NCBI RefSeq assembly: GCF_963678635.1
Contig: NC_087069.1
Location: 49,121,892 to 49,185,891, forward strand
Length of the DNA stretch: 64,000 bases
DNA from: Symsagittifera roscoffensis
Lineage: Eukaryota > Xenacoelomorpha > Acoela > Convolutidae
Direction: 5' to 3'
A model generated the notes under the pieces. The model saw only the letters and a program-made list of their open reading frames with translations. It was not told the origin of the DNA and did not search any database. Shown here piece after piece: positions 41,401 to 51,453 of this stretch. The translations under genes were made by a program, and so were the position numbers. The stretch's first letter is position 1. Each line of letters opens with the position of its first letter.

Positions 41401-44400
41401 GAAACCAGAATTACCCGAATAATCGATCAAGAAATAACTCATATAATAGATCGAACTATAACAGACCAAACAATAATTACCAAAACAGATCGCGAAATAA
41501 TTCACAAAATCGACACCCAAGTTATAATAATCGTTATAGAAATTATTCCCAATCACCACATAGGAATAATAATAACTATAATAATTCTAATAATCGTCAC
41601 AGAAGCAGTACACCTAAACATCAAAGACAAATCAATCAAGTACAAGCTAACCCAGAAACAACATCAGACCCTCCAGGTATTGATGACACAGTAACTGATA
41701 CGTTACAACTCAATCAAATAAACTGTACATCATCAGATTCAGAAAGTGATACTGAAAACACTCTTGCTATCAATATGATAAAAGTCGAAAATGACTATGA
41801 ATCTGTCATATATGAACAACCCTTTCCATCACATATATATGAAAATCAATCAGAATTTCTCCAAAATAATTACACTACACCCATAAATTCCACACCAACG
41901 ACGCAAGAAACAAATGAGATAAACACTACAAATCAAACCAATAAAAATACCAAAACAAAATGCTTGAATACAAACCACATTTATCAAAATATACAAAAAG
42001 AACAACCCAAAGAAAAAATTTGGACAATACCATTTCTCTTAGAAAGCCCAAGAAATAAAGAATTTCAACCACCAGACCTTGAAATAGATTTTTTAATTGA
42101 TTCAGGAGCAGAATCAAACATAATAAACATTCCCACATGGAATGAAATAAAAACTTTACATCCAAAGCTAACACCTCTCGAAACCTCCAGTAAGTTAGCA
42201 ACAGCACAAGGATCAACATTGATAAACTACGGAAAAATCCAATTATTTCTCCTCCCTACCAGAACAATGGAGCAAAGCAAAATTTTAAATAAACCATTTA
42301 AACAAATATTTCATATCACTGATATTAAATATAATATCATTGGAATACCATTTATTTCAAAGTATATACCAACAATTAACATACTAAATAGTAAAATATT
42401 AATCAAAGATAAATATACAAAAACAAAAGAAACATCCTTAACATTTTTTCAAAGATTAAATAAACAACCACCATTCTTTTCAAAATTTTATCCGATATTT
42501 AACCAACAAAGAAAACACCTGAAACCACTATCAGGAAACATCTATAATTTTTCAATCAAACAAGTTCACCAATATGATAAAGAACAAAACAAACAAAAAT
42601 TTTATATGTCAGATTTTGAATTCAAACCTATTCATAAATTTTTCAAAATCACAATCTCTTCAATAAAATATTTGAAAAATTCGAATTCCGATATCATTTC
42701 CTTACATGTCTATAATAATACACCTTACCAAGTAACATTACCTTTAGGACTTTTAGGATATTGTGAAACCAACGCTACAATATCACCAATACACGAAAAA
42801 GCCTATCGCGTAAATAATATACTCCAATTACTAGATATTTGCCAATCTACAATTCTTAATGAAGAATTATCTATAAATAATATAATAAGTAATGAAAACA
42901 GGAATACGGATTATTTCACAAAAACTCCATATTTCAAACCTACATTCAACATAAGTAACTACACAGCAGACCAACAGAAATTTTTAACAATGTTTAATTT
43001 CCAACATTCACAAATAACACAAGACGAATTCGAAAAATTAGCCAAACAGCTAATTAAATATTCATCAGTCTATGCAACATCAAAATTCGATGTTGGCAAA
43101 ATTAGTTCATCACTACAACTCCCATTAAAACCAGACGCAGTTTTCAAAAAACAGAGAGCAAGTAAAGTACCAATTCATTTACATGATAAAGTAAACAGAT
43201 TACTCGATATTTTAGAACAATACAACATTATATCACCAGTTAATAAAGAAGAACAACCAAAAGGCAACACATTCATCAACCCCGTTATCATTATAGCTAA
43301 AGGAGAATCATTAAAAATAGTTCTCGACGCTAGATACCTCAATTCACTCATAGATGAATCAAAATGTAATTGGCCCATTGAACCAATACAAGTTATTTTA
43401 ACAAAAATAAACGGCAAATACTTTACAACCGCCGATATGAATAGTGCATACAATCAAATGCCACTAGATGAACAATCACGACGTTTAACACAATTTGTTA
43501 TCGGAAACCAACAATATGAATTCAACCGCTTATTCTATGGAATATCCATAGGACCAGCAGCATTTTCAGCTTTTATGAGCAAAATTTTTAGACCACTGAT
43601 ACTCAAGAAAAACGCAATCACCTATTTAGACGATGTTTTTATGCAATCACAAACAAAAGACGAAATGTTCAACGTTTTAGAAAAATATCACCAAATACTT
43701 CAGAACGAAAATCTGAAGGCCGCCCCCGATAAATCACACTTCTTTTTGACAAGAGTTAAATTCTTAGGACATAACATAGAAAGAAAAACAATCACCCCAC
43801 TGAAATCACGCATTGACGCTATTCAAAAACTTCAACCACCAACAAACAAAAAGAAAATCCAAGAATTCCTTGGAATGTTAAACTTTTTAAGTAAATATGT
43901 TTATAAAATGCAATTATATCTACGACCATTTTATAACATCCTTAGACAACAAAATAACTTTGAATGGAATACAGAACATCAAGCACGATTCGAAGAAATA
44001 AAGAAACTTTTAACTGAACAAATTTCAAATACAATTCCAGACCCTGATCAACCATTTTATGCAATGTGCGATGCTTCGAACTTTGGCATCGGCGCAGCAT
44101 TATTACAATCACATAATGGTACAAACAAAATGAACCTTATATCAGCAAACTCCCGATTATTCACTCAAGCAGAGCTACGACTCTCAACCCTAATGAGAGA
44201 ATGTACAGCCATAATCTATACACTTACAGAATATGAATTTCTGATACTTGGATCAAAACATCCCACAGTTTTATTCACAGACCACAAACCAATCATCTTT
44301 CTTTTTACACAAAAATCTAACCCAAACCACCGAGTTTACAGATTTCAATTAATTCTAATGAAGTTTCCAAACTTACATATAGTTTGGACTGCAGGAAAAA

Positions 44401-46184
44401 ATCTTGCATTACCAGACACCTTAAGTCGAAATACACCACCTGAATTACTTACACGAAAAACAACAGTTGAAATACCCAAAAATATAAAATTCTACCTTGC
44501 AGAAAACGAAACATCACCTCGATTAGAATGCAAATATGCAGTTAAAACTGATATTGAACAATCACAAATAAATAATTTACAACATTTCCCACTTTATTTA
44601 GATTGTCAAAATAATCATTATGAAGTTGATTTACTTGGAACATCAACCTTCAAACCAATCCCATATTCTCAATGGATAAAAAGTAACACCCAACAAAAAC
44701 GAACAAAACAACACCTACCTAAGAAAGACCATTTTCCATTAATCGAAAAAGAAGATTTAACTGATAAAATAAATTTATCAGGACCACAAACAAATGATTC
44801 AAAATACACAATAAATCAAGTTTTTGACCTCCATGACCCACTTGATACAATACCCTTATCTAAATTAGAAATCGAAAACATTTTCCTCCCCCCAACAGAA
44901 ACAATTACAATTTCAACACTGAAACAATATCAAAACCTTGACCCAGTAATTCGACAACTGAAATCATGGCACAAATATAAAACTAAACCTATCAAAGCAG
45001 ATTCAACCATTCTAGGAAACAAAACACTCCTCCGATACTTTCGCAAATTTAACAACACAACAATTAACGAAAAAACAGACCTTTTAGAGTATAACCTAAA
45101 TGAATCTACAGTTCCCTGTCTCCCTATAAGTATGATTCTTATAGCTTTTAATATTTCACATACACAAAATATTAAAGGACACTCTGGATCAGAAAAAACA
45201 TATTCAAATTTTATACAAAATTTTTACTTCCCAAATGCACCGATTTGGATAAAAGTACTATGCAATGATTGTATAGTATGTCAACTGAATAAACCTTACC
45301 CAAATCAAAAACAAATAGCACAAAAACAAGATTTTAAAGGACAAAGTCTGTACTTTAATCACCGTATCTCATTTGATACTAAAGGCCCAATTTCACCCTC
45401 ATCAGAAGGAAACTCCTACATTATGGTAATTGTTGACGCATTTACACATTATGTAGCACTTAACCCAGTACCACATTGTAACGCTTATTACGCTTACACA
45501 ACACTCTATGAACACTGGATAGCAAAATTCGGACTACCAGAAATTTTAGTTACAGACAACGGTACAGAATTCATAAATAATGAAATTATCACACTATGTC
45601 ATTTATACAACATTAAACACAAACCACGTACATCTCATGCACCTTGGACAAACGGCTTAGTCGAAGGTATGAACCGTTCACTACAAGAATATCTTAGATG
45701 TATCATCAACGGAAATGATACAAAATATACCGAATGGTCAGCAGATGTAAAATTATTTCCCTTAGCATATAATTCACAAATCACAACAACTTTAGGAATG
45801 TCACCATATGAAATGGTTTTCAACCAAAAGCCACGCAAACCAATAATGTTTACAGCAAATTCCCATAAAAACGCACAAGGTTATTGTCAACCAACTAAAG
45901 ACTCAATTTGTTATAACCTACCTTTACATACACACGATGAAGATCATTTTCATCACCCACAAATTCTTAAATTAGCCTCCGGTACACACACCGAATGGAT
46001 TTTAAATAGAGATAAGAAACACAATGAAATTTACCAAAAAATAACGAAAAAGTTATTACAAAGACAAAACATAAATGAACAAATCAATTCACGTTTTACA
46101 CCAGCTTCCGATTTAAAAATTTTAATACTCAAAAAGGAATTTCTAAAAAATTACAACCCCTTCGAAAAGGACCATACCAAATAA
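38415..46184 (+). CDS. Element D gag-pol polyprotein (integrase tail in another frame)
   Basis: A 2,589-codon frame from ATG. Approximate residues: unknown N-terminal region (1-250); Gln/Asn-rich linker; gag capsid-like domain (600-793); one zinc knuckle CNYC...H...C (841-858); a long basic Asn/Arg/Tyr/Ser repeat region (~930-1,085); aspartic protease LIDSGAES (near 1,227); reverse transcriptase with LDARYLN, ADMNSAYNQ and catalytic YLDD (near 1,737); RNase H with CDASNFG (near 1,885); integrase with an H-x-H and CNDC-x-x-C region (2,246-2,293) and D, D (TDNGTEF) and E (GLVEGMNR). The frame stops 22 codons after a TTTAAAA heptamer, before the GPY motif expected at the integrase end. That motif is found in the -1 frame downstream. 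Function: reverse transcription and integration of element D. Confidence 0.93.
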   Translation: MSSTHTPGDETPDDDEIFPFIVDADTDRGQHIFCQNLLVNLFEPGISPCKTEFPDVKIKRQIIDHYLKDICNITQQYGIYSIEFTSPNHNNRTYTIQTDDLDLEFSKVFSEYIKSIQYHNSQRANSIFTNEVFAIIYSYISILENELPLTNVSPTETSKHLKVRHEITLLSSYLNIIKENFTKDDVSQHTKHDLQKILAWFIIDYFTHNIDLIAQARKNFRPQNSNDDTAITEQSDYVWDPEWSHPAFISFPQSISSQAIGTISYIRDYVRVIPLTIDATPLNYNTFLPDTQNNSLNSTVIHNENLNGTRNLTQQDIQTPSHFINEEIVHTTTTQQSISPIRPNLTTPRNTNPSQTQVTLQSTVKPSVAPKYSHMDYQTYRPMTIPSKTRKTFTRNNFAEHNYNYTHPSKTNYQPQRNFNQYTKPRNWDNPTAQYNSKNFQPNPPQDRSENYPFFQQNKNKKQTSYQMDYLSSDDDFLQPDIFAPNTQEYRRQGIQKTRTNHRNFSPQSIDAQHQQPIQQQNPINIQSFQPIQQQNPMTAHSYQPSQMQNEIPLPYYLQQHEITRNQLSNFSQMPNAAESLQMTMNPYLMGGSSITSNKPLMVFTGTDPEYSVEDYLNAVTANLILNIGPEPINTPLHQNWIHRRTALIQTTLDGAAQKWFSVLPLEIKSNWKRFTQEFSKMFDSERNKQQQRVLCNEIRRLPNETIKQIAVRIETLVRKAYSLNTHDYKNTKMTEILMMTLTPQLRKIAIKKRASHPSSIREPDLDFRKLVDKLEQAEITMKLEETENLKLQYVNKIETTSTNINNIQESETDLVEKITEILNIYEKNPNFKGKPSFKKWCNYCRRYGHSISECRQKQQDSQNKPQKYKEPNKSFYQYMKKDQNLPNKTVHSNNSSGKPLPNNTNYTRNQSPYNSSYRGRSPERRNTYNSSQNHYNRPNSRNNYSRSNSNTQRFVSRSNSQSRNNYYPNNQSRNSSYNRNRNYSYNRNRSYSNNRNQNYPNNRSRNNSYNRSNYNRPNNNYQNRSRNNSQNRHPSYNNRYRNYSQSPHRNNNNYNNSNNRHRSSTPKHQRQINQVQANPETTSDPPGIDDTVTDTLQLNQINCTSSDSESDTENTLAINMIKVENDYESVIYEQPFPSHIYENQSEFLQNNYTTPINSTPTTQETNEINTTNQTNKNTKTKCLNTNHIYQNIQKEQPKEKIWTIPFLLESPRNKEFQPPDLEIDFLIDSGAESNIINIPTWNEIKTLHPKLTPLETSSKLATAQGSTLINYGKIQLFLLPTRTMEQSKILNKPFKQIFHITDIKYNIIGIPFISKYIPTINILNSKILIKDKYTKTKETSLTFFQRLNKQPPFFSKFYPIFNQQRKHLKPLSGNIYNFSIKQVHQYDKEQNKQKFYMSDFEFKPIHKFFKITISSIKYLKNSNSDIISLHVYNNTPYQVTLPLGLLGYCETNATISPIHEKAYRVNNILQLLDICQSTILNEELSINNIISNENRNTDYFTKTPYFKPTFNISNYTADQQKFLTMFNFQHSQITQDEFEKLAKQLIKYSSVYATSKFDVGKISSSLQLPLKPDAVFKKQRASKVPIHLHDKVNRLLDILEQYNIISPVNKEEQPKGNTFINPVIIIAKGESLKIVLDARYLNSLIDESKCNWPIEPIQVILTKINGKYFTTADMNSAYNQMPLDEQSRRLTQFVIGNQQYEFNRLFYGISIGPAAFSAFMSKIFRPLILKKNAITYLDDVFMQSQTKDEMFNVLEKYHQILQNENLKAAPDKSHFFLTRVKFLGHNIERKTITPLKSRIDAIQKLQPPTNKKKIQEFLGMLNFLSKYVYKMQLYLRPFYNILRQQNNFEWNTEHQARFEEIKKLLTEQISNTIPDPDQPFYAMCDASNFGIGAALLQSHNGTNKMNLISANSRLFTQAELRLSTLMRECTAIIYTLTEYEFLILGSKHPTVLFTDHKPIIFLFTQKSNPNHRVYRFQLILMKFPNLHIVWTAGKNLALPDTLSRNTPPELLTRKTTVEIPKNIKFYLAENETSPRLECKYAVKTDIEQSQINNLQHFPLYLDCQNNHYEVDLLGTSTFKPIPYSQWIKSNTQQKRTKQHLPKKDHFPLIEKEDLTDKINLSGPQTNDSKYTINQVFDLHDPLDTIPLSKLEIENIFLPPTETITISTLKQYQNLDPVIRQLKSWHKYKTKPIKADSTILGNKTLLRYFRKFNNTTINEKTDLLEYNLNESTVPCLPISMILIAFNISHTQNIKGHSGSEKTYSNFIQNFYFPNAPIWIKVLCNDCIVCQLNKPYPNQKQIAQKQDFKGQSLYFNHRISFDTKGPISPSSEGNSYIMVIVDAFTHYVALNPVPHCNAYYAYTTLYEHWIAKFGLPEILVTDNGTEFINNEIITLCHLYNIKHKPRTSHAPWTNGLVEGMNRSLQEYLRCIINGNDTKYTEWSADVKLFPLAYNSQITTTLGMSPYEMVFNQKPRKPIMFTANSHKNAQGYCQPTKDSICYNLPLHTHDEDHFHHPQILKLASGTHTEWILNRDKKHNEIYQKITKKLLQRQNINEQINSRFTPASDLKILILKKEFLKNYNPFEKDHTK
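46112..46118 (+). promoter_or_regulatory. Candidate -1 frameshift heptamer TTTAAAA
   Basis: In the gag-pol frame it reads T TTA AAA, the X XXY YYZ form used for -1 frameshifting. The -1 frame is the one that encodes the integrase GPY motif. A simple one-base loss in an A run would look the same. Confidence 0.4.
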
Positions 46185-46273
46185 TTGCAAAACCTAATTT
46201 TAATACTCAAAAAGGAATTTCTAAAAAATTACAACCCCTTCGAAAAGGACCATACCAAATAATTGCAAAACCC
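46118..46273 (+). repeat. 78-bp tandem duplication at the end of pol
   Basis: Two adjacent units, 46,118-46,195 and 46,196-46,273, differ only at the last base. The period is divisible by three, so the duplication itself keeps the frame. It duplicates the GPY-motif segment of the integrase tail. Confidence 0.9.
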
Positions 46274-46690
46274 ACTGATGTCACATATAAAATTACCGAC
46301 TCAAATAAAAAAGAAATCGTTCAACATCGAAACAACCTATTACCTTATTACCCAAAAGAATACGCACTCCGCGAATTAACCCAATTATATTCTTTCACAG
46401 GATTAAAAATCATTCAAAATGAACCACATCTGAAAAACACAGAACAAAATGATAACCCCACCGAAAATCAAAACACAAAACCAACCGCCACCAAAAACAA
46501 TACACAAAACCATAAAGAATCTCCAAAACAAAGAAAAAATAGAAAAATGACAGAACAAATAATACCCCAAGAAGAAATAGACAAATCTGAACATAGAAAA
46601 ACAACAAGACTCCGAAATCAACCACGTAAAAACTACAAAATGTTCATCCCCCAATCTAAAATATTAAAGAAAGTAGAATTTAAAAAGTAA
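46196..46690 (+). CDS. Element D integrase C-terminal tail (GPY motif), -1 frame, no own ATG
   Basis: An open frame ends at TAA 46,688-46,690. It holds an integrase GPY-type motif in each copy of the 78-bp duplication, a short globular part, then a Lys/Asn/Gln-rich basic end. It is one base out of step with ORF2 and can be joined to it only by -1 frameshifting or by assuming a one-base mutation. GPY/F tails in this family follow the integrase core and influence target choice. Confidence 0.65.
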   Translation, partial: NFNTQKGISKKLQPLRKGPYQIIAKPTDVTYKITDSNKKEIVQHRNNLLPYYPKEYALRELTQLYSFTGLKIIQNEPHLKNTEQNDNPTENQNTKPTATKNNTQNHKESPKQRKNRKMTEQIIPQEEIDKSEHRKTTRLRNQPRKNYKMFIPQSKILKKVEFKK

Positions 46691-47516
46691 TTTTAAGATT
46701 TCATACTTCACAATCTTGAAACCTCCGTAACATTTTTCATTTCATTTTTTCAAAATAACATGCTCACAAGTACGCAATAATTCTAGTTCAAAATAGACCA
46801 ATAGGATCCATCCAATCCGTCACTTTCTCTAACTCAAACTAAGATCAATTAGACGAATAATCTAGAACTCCAGGCACATCTCTAACTATAACTTTACAAC
46901 CTCCAGGTCAAAAATAAGCAAACCACTCCAACTTGACAGCTAAAATAAACATCACCATAATACCGTACCCCTCCCTTATCTAATAACCCAAAGATCAACA
47001 ATATTTCCCCAACTCAGACCACGAATACCCCCAAAACAAATTTGATAACTTAGCCTAAAGTAACAAAATGAAGATTTTAATTAGCCTAAAGTATAAAAAT
47101 CTCACCATACCCCGGATCATTTGACAAACAAAAATAAAGAAAAAGACGACCTCCCAGTCACCATGAAAATTGCCCCCAACAATTTTTTACAAAACTCAAC
47201 CCACTTGTCAAAAAACTAATAAATAATTCGACCACACTAGAAAATCGCCTCAAACAGCAAAAAATATTCGACCAAGAGATCATTTCTTAAATGCTTTTCT
47301 CTCAAACAGTCGCTCAAATACTTATAAATTTTAAACATTTTTTTTCAATACTTGAAGCTTTTATAATATTTCTTTTTGATCTACTTGAATCTTTTCTAAT
47401 AATCTTAATCATTTTTGTAACATTTTTTTAATTTTCTACACAATACTCGAACTATTCCTCCAACTTTCCAAAACCCTTGAATATATCCACAGGTACGATT
47501 TTAACAACTTGTCTAA
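46691..47516 (+). other. Spacer between pol and ORF3 of element D
   Basis: 826 bp of A/C/T-rich sequence with many stops in all plus frames and no sizeable ATG frame. It could contain acceptors for the downstream ORF mRNAs. Confidence 0.5.
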
Positions 47517-47705
47517 ATGATACGAACAATTTTCAGTAGAACTGATATTTTTTTATTGTTTATAATTTTCATAACATTTCTATCATCCCTCATTTTGACA
47601 ATATGTAAATGTATAAAGAAAGCAATCATCACATTTGCCCTAGCAACAATTTTTTTAATTATTTTTTTGGAAGAATATTATAATAAACATAAACCTTCCC
47701 ACTAA
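47517..47705 (+). CDS. Element D ORF3: 62-aa membrane peptide
   Basis: An ATG frame encoding two hydrophobic segments (about residues 11-31 and 38-52) separated by a short Cys/Lys loop (CKCIKK), with a charged tail. This is the pattern of a small double-spanning membrane protein, perhaps viroporin-like; the resemblance is only in layout. It lies six bases before the ATG-less ORF4, and nothing else in the spacer around it is open, which argues mildly that it is real. Confidence 0.45.
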   Translation: MIRTIFSRTDIFLLFIIFITFLSSLILTICKCIKKAIITFALATIFLIIFLEEYYNKHKPSH

Positions 47706-47710
47706 AGTAA

Positions 47711-48847
47711 CAATTCAAAAATCCATCAAAAATTGCTACCCAACAGTCACAGAATCAGTCTTCACCGACATCATCCCAAGATAACCAAACACCACCTTCA
47801 ACTACTCAAAATCCTCCAACATCTACACGTATTTCTTTTCAAGACAATCCATACACTTTTGAAGAACGGCACGCTCGTTTATCTGAACCACTAGAACCAG
47901 TTCAACGACAAGCATCCCTAAGTGAACCAACATATAATCTTTACCCCACACTACCACAAGAACTAAGTAGAATACGAAACCTTAGTCAAAACCAAAACAC
48001 AACAGAAATAGATAGACAAATTATACATCCTCGACGAAACAGAAATTTTCAAACTCCCCGAGTTCATTTTGATATACCTCAATCCCCATCACAAACCACT
48101 CCAGAAAACACCACTGGTATCACACCAGAAACTCCTACACTTTTTTCACAACGAAGCACTTCAAGTCTCCCCTCAGACTACTTAGGTTCAACACCAACAT
48201 CTGAACAAGCACGAGAAAATCCTTTTAACCCCCCAAACCTAACATCACGACTTCCATATTGGACTACACATTCATTTACACAAGGTGAACCAAATTTAGT
48301 CAATGACCCCATAGATATTTCTACGGATACAACAACATCCTCATCACTACCAGAAACATTATCACTACCATCAACACCATCAATAAGCCAATTTTCACCA
48401 CTACCCTTTAACTTAAATCTTCCAAATAATCTCGACGCCAGATATCGAGAACAATCATCAATAAATATTCCTTTAAGATTAGATTGGAATACATTTACAG
48501 CACCTCCACCATTATTTGGACAACATCAAGAAAGTAACCGCCTTCATAACTGGGCACTTAATAGATTACAATATCGCCAAGATATTCACAACGATATCCG
48601 TGATCACAATATTCAAATACTCCAACAAAACAGTTTACAATTAAAGTTTGAAATCACAGTTAAATTAAACAATATTACACAACATCCCTACCCATTAAAT
48701 CCACCTAACATAACAGCTCAATCATTACCACCACCGTTTATAACTACTGAAGTAATATATAAGTACGACAGATACACCAAAAACACAATTGGTTACATTA
48801 CATTTTATAACCCATACTCAGGATTATCATACACATGTATATTCTAA
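47711..48847 (+). CDS. Element D ORF4: 378-codon open frame lacking any ATG
   Basis: Open from directly after a stop (47,708-47,710) to TAA 48,845-48,847, with no Met codon in frame. The first ~250 codons are Pro/Thr/Ser/Gln-rich. The last ~130 look globular, with a Trp/Tyr-containing, beta-rich end. Codon use matches the neighbouring ORFs, so it is very likely coding. It must get a start codon by splicing or use a non-AUG start. AG sites at 47,746, 47,752 and 47,758 fall in phase 0 with the frame (for example GCTACCCAACAG), and donors exist in the leader and in the gag start region (CCCCAG followed by GTGAC near 38,437). Its end overlaps the ORF5 ATG by 13 bp. Confidence 0.7.
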   Translation, partial: QFKNPSKIATQQSQNQSSPTSSQDNQTPPSTTQNPPTSTRISFQDNPYTFEERHARLSEPLEPVQRQASLSEPTYNLYPTLPQELSRIRNLSQNQNTTEIDRQIIHPRRNRNFQTPRVHFDIPQSPSQTTPENTTGITPETPTLFSQRSTSSLPSDYLGSTPTSEQARENPFNPPNLTSRLPYWTTHSFTQGEPNLVNDPIDISTDTTTSSSLPETLSLPSTPSISQFSPLPFNLNLPNNLDARYREQSSINIPLRLDWNTFTAPPPLFGQHQESNRLHNWALNRLQYRQDIHNDIRDHNIQILQQNSLQLKFEITVKLNNITQHPYPLNPPNITAQSLPPPFITTEVIYKYDRYTKNTIGYITFYNPYSGLSYTCIF

Positions 48848-51453
48848 AATTATTAATTTTTCTCCAACTCCTTTTTCTAGTAACCTCAAATCAAAACATA
48901 AACCCTTCCCCTCGTACAGGACCACAAGATTTATTAGTAACACATTACGATTGCGAAGAAAATGAACAAAAAACACTACATAAATATGCAATAAATCAAG
49001 TATCACAATGTGAAACAGAACCACAAGCTATAGAAACCACAGATATAATAGCAACACTCTATTCAAAAGCCCGAGCAACAACAGTTACAGGTTATAAATT
49101 CACAGCAACATTTTCCGAAAAGAAAGTACATTGTTCACAAGTCTCGAACGGAAACAAAAACCGACTTGACCATGAATCATTCTATCAAAGTAATATAGAA
49201 CGTCTTTTACATCTCAATCCCGACGATTGTAAAAATGAATTACTTAGACTAAACATCACACGAAATAAAAACTCCCAAAGAAAGTTAGTAAATTTTCAAG
49301 TTTTTTCAGACTCTGTACATCAATCACAACTTGAAAGACACCAAGGACATATAAAACTAGACGAAAAATACCCGTATAACGGCGCACACGGACGATTAAC
49401 CTATGACCTACATGATAAACATTGGATACCACACATTGGTATAAATAACCCATCAAACTGCAAAGCAGACACGAAAAATAAAGGATACCAAGAAATAATG
49501 TTTTTCGATTGGAAAATACAACTCGAAAAAATACAACTCACACGAGATTTATCTGATAATACAATGATCTATCAAGGAATCCGACTACCTTGTAAAAATG
49601 ATCAAGGATATTGCGACCCTACAACGAGAACACAAGCAACAATTGTTTGGTTCCCCGAAGATACATGTACAACATTTCAAGTAGCAAAAATACACGCTCG
49701 TATGATAAAATTTCACGAAAAATATTTTATACAATCCATTCCATATGAACAAGTCCATCCATCACGCAAACTAAGTTCCGATTTTAGAAACATAGATAAT
49801 ATAGAAAATAAATTGACACGTTTTCAAATATATCAAGAAACAGAACTTGCATGTAAATACAGGAATCCACTTCACAGAACACAATACTCTGAAATATTAG
49901 TTGAATACGAAAAAGGATTCGACATGACCACTGGAAAAGTGAAAATCGACCCATATGCCACAGGTCATCCTCTAAACGAAGGAACATCCTATATACCAGT
50001 TAATTTTGAAAAAAGCAACGGACAACCTGGTGGACATCTAAAACCTTATGACACCAGAAGCACACGCTTACAAGAACTATCACTAATGAATACTACATAT
50101 TTCGGTAATATCCACTATGATATTCATTTGGATATGAAACTAGACTATACAATTAGCCGCATTTTTCAAGAAATGTCACTCTCCGAATTAGAAACACTAC
50201 ACCAACTATGCGAATTAGAACGAACACAAATATTACAATCACTTGCACTAGCAGTATTAAAAATACCCTACGCAGGATACTTATTATCTGGAAATAGATC
50301 AAATTTTTTAGACTATGAAGGAAACATCTTATGGTTTTATACTTGTACCAAAAAAGTATCACCACTCTACGTTTTTGAAGATAAACGATGTTATAAAAGA
50401 ATCCCTATCTTTTATAAGAATAAAGTACATTTCGTGGATACACTTTCACGAAGAACCTATTTCTGGGATACCGCAGTCCCATGTGGATCAGAAAATAGCC
50501 ACAACGTAGTACAACTAAACCCTGATGAAAATAAATATTACCTTCTCACTCCATATCCCACATTAATGCAATCACTCAAAAAATTTTCACCAGAAAGCAT
50601 TCGCGCTATCGCTCGAAACCCAAATATAGACTTACAATCAATAGGAATATACTCAAAATCAGATATTCAACATCACATTAGAACACAACAATTCCAGGAA
50701 TTATTAACACAAATGGACACAATACAAAGACAATCAATTGACCAAAACTTACGCAAACTTGCAGAAACCGCAGGTTTTGCCGATATCTACACACAAGACT
50801 ATAGCGGATATTTTAAAGACATTAAAGATTATATATATCTAAACGGCGAAAAATACCGTCCCCAAGATATATCACCAATTAACATTTTTAGCTTTGTTAC
50901 ACTCAAAAATGAGATCCTCGATTTTCTAGGATGGCCCTACTACATCTTAGAAAAATTGACTATTTTATACGCAATGTTTAACTTTATTGGATTTCTTTTC
51001 TCACTCTTAAAAGGAATCTACAACACATGTGCTATACACACACAAGTAAACAGACAAGCAAGTGTAGCACGCATACTATTCGCAGGATTTTTTGGAATTT
51101 TTTCCACATCTATAAACAAAATTCTTTTAGACGCACAAATAAAAGAATATAACACAAAAATAACAACACGACAAAATACATACGACGAAGAACATAACAA
51201 TGTCGACACACAGCCAACGGCACCACAATTACCACCCCTACCAAATAACCATCCACTATCCCTAGTCCCACGAAATTTTCGAAATTTAGCCATCACCCAT
51301 AATCCAAATTTTAGACTCACCACATCGCAAAGTCCCGTCCAACATATAATAACACATCCATCACAAGATGATAATACTTATGAACAAATTATTGAACAAC
51401 CCCATACCACCGCTTTTCAATCTCAAAATAATAATTTTTTTAGCCCACGATGA
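48835..51453 (+). CDS. Element D ORF5: envelope-like glycoprotein
   Basis: 872 codons from ATG. Residues ~1-18 are a strong signal peptide (LLIFLQLLFLV). The ectodomain (~20-680) is Cys-rich (YDC near 38, further cysteines at intervals) with several N-x-S/T sites. Near 700-745 are hydrophobic segments (FLGWPYYILEKLTILYAMF, then FNFIGFLFSLL) fit for membrane anchoring, followed by another hydrophobic stretch near 755-775 and a Pro/Asn/Gln-rich cytoplasmic tail. The early YDC plus spaced-Cys pattern reminds me of glycoproteins of chuvirus-like negative-strand RNA viruses that some insect and worm LTR elements have captured. This is a weak, memory-based impression. No furin-type site was identified. 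Role: probable virion surface or fusion protein. Confidence 0.7.
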   Translation: MYILKLLIFLQLLFLVTSNQNINPSPRTGPQDLLVTHYDCEENEQKTLHKYAINQVSQCETEPQAIETTDIIATLYSKARATTVTGYKFTATFSEKKVHCSQVSNGNKNRLDHESFYQSNIERLLHLNPDDCKNELLRLNITRNKNSQRKLVNFQVFSDSVHQSQLERHQGHIKLDEKYPYNGAHGRLTYDLHDKHWIPHIGINNPSNCKADTKNKGYQEIMFFDWKIQLEKIQLTRDLSDNTMIYQGIRLPCKNDQGYCDPTTRTQATIVWFPEDTCTTFQVAKIHARMIKFHEKYFIQSIPYEQVHPSRKLSSDFRNIDNIENKLTRFQIYQETELACKYRNPLHRTQYSEILVEYEKGFDMTTGKVKIDPYATGHPLNEGTSYIPVNFEKSNGQPGGHLKPYDTRSTRLQELSLMNTTYFGNIHYDIHLDMKLDYTISRIFQEMSLSELETLHQLCELERTQILQSLALAVLKIPYAGYLLSGNRSNFLDYEGNILWFYTCTKKVSPLYVFEDKRCYKRIPIFYKNKVHFVDTLSRRTYFWDTAVPCGSENSHNVVQLNPDENKYYLLTPYPTLMQSLKKFSPESIRAIARNPNIDLQSIGIYSKSDIQHHIRTQQFQELLTQMDTIQRQSIDQNLRKLAETAGFADIYTQDYSGYFKDIKDYIYLNGEKYRPQDISPINIFSFVTLKNEILDFLGWPYYILEKLTILYAMFNFIGFLFSLLKGIYNTCAIHTQVNRQASVARILFAGFFGIFSTSINKILLDAQIKEYNTKITTRQNTYDEEHNNVDTQPTAPQLPPLPNNHPLSLVPRNFRNLAITHNPNFRLTTSQSPVQHIITHPSQDDNTYEQIIEQPHTTAFQSQNNNFFSPR

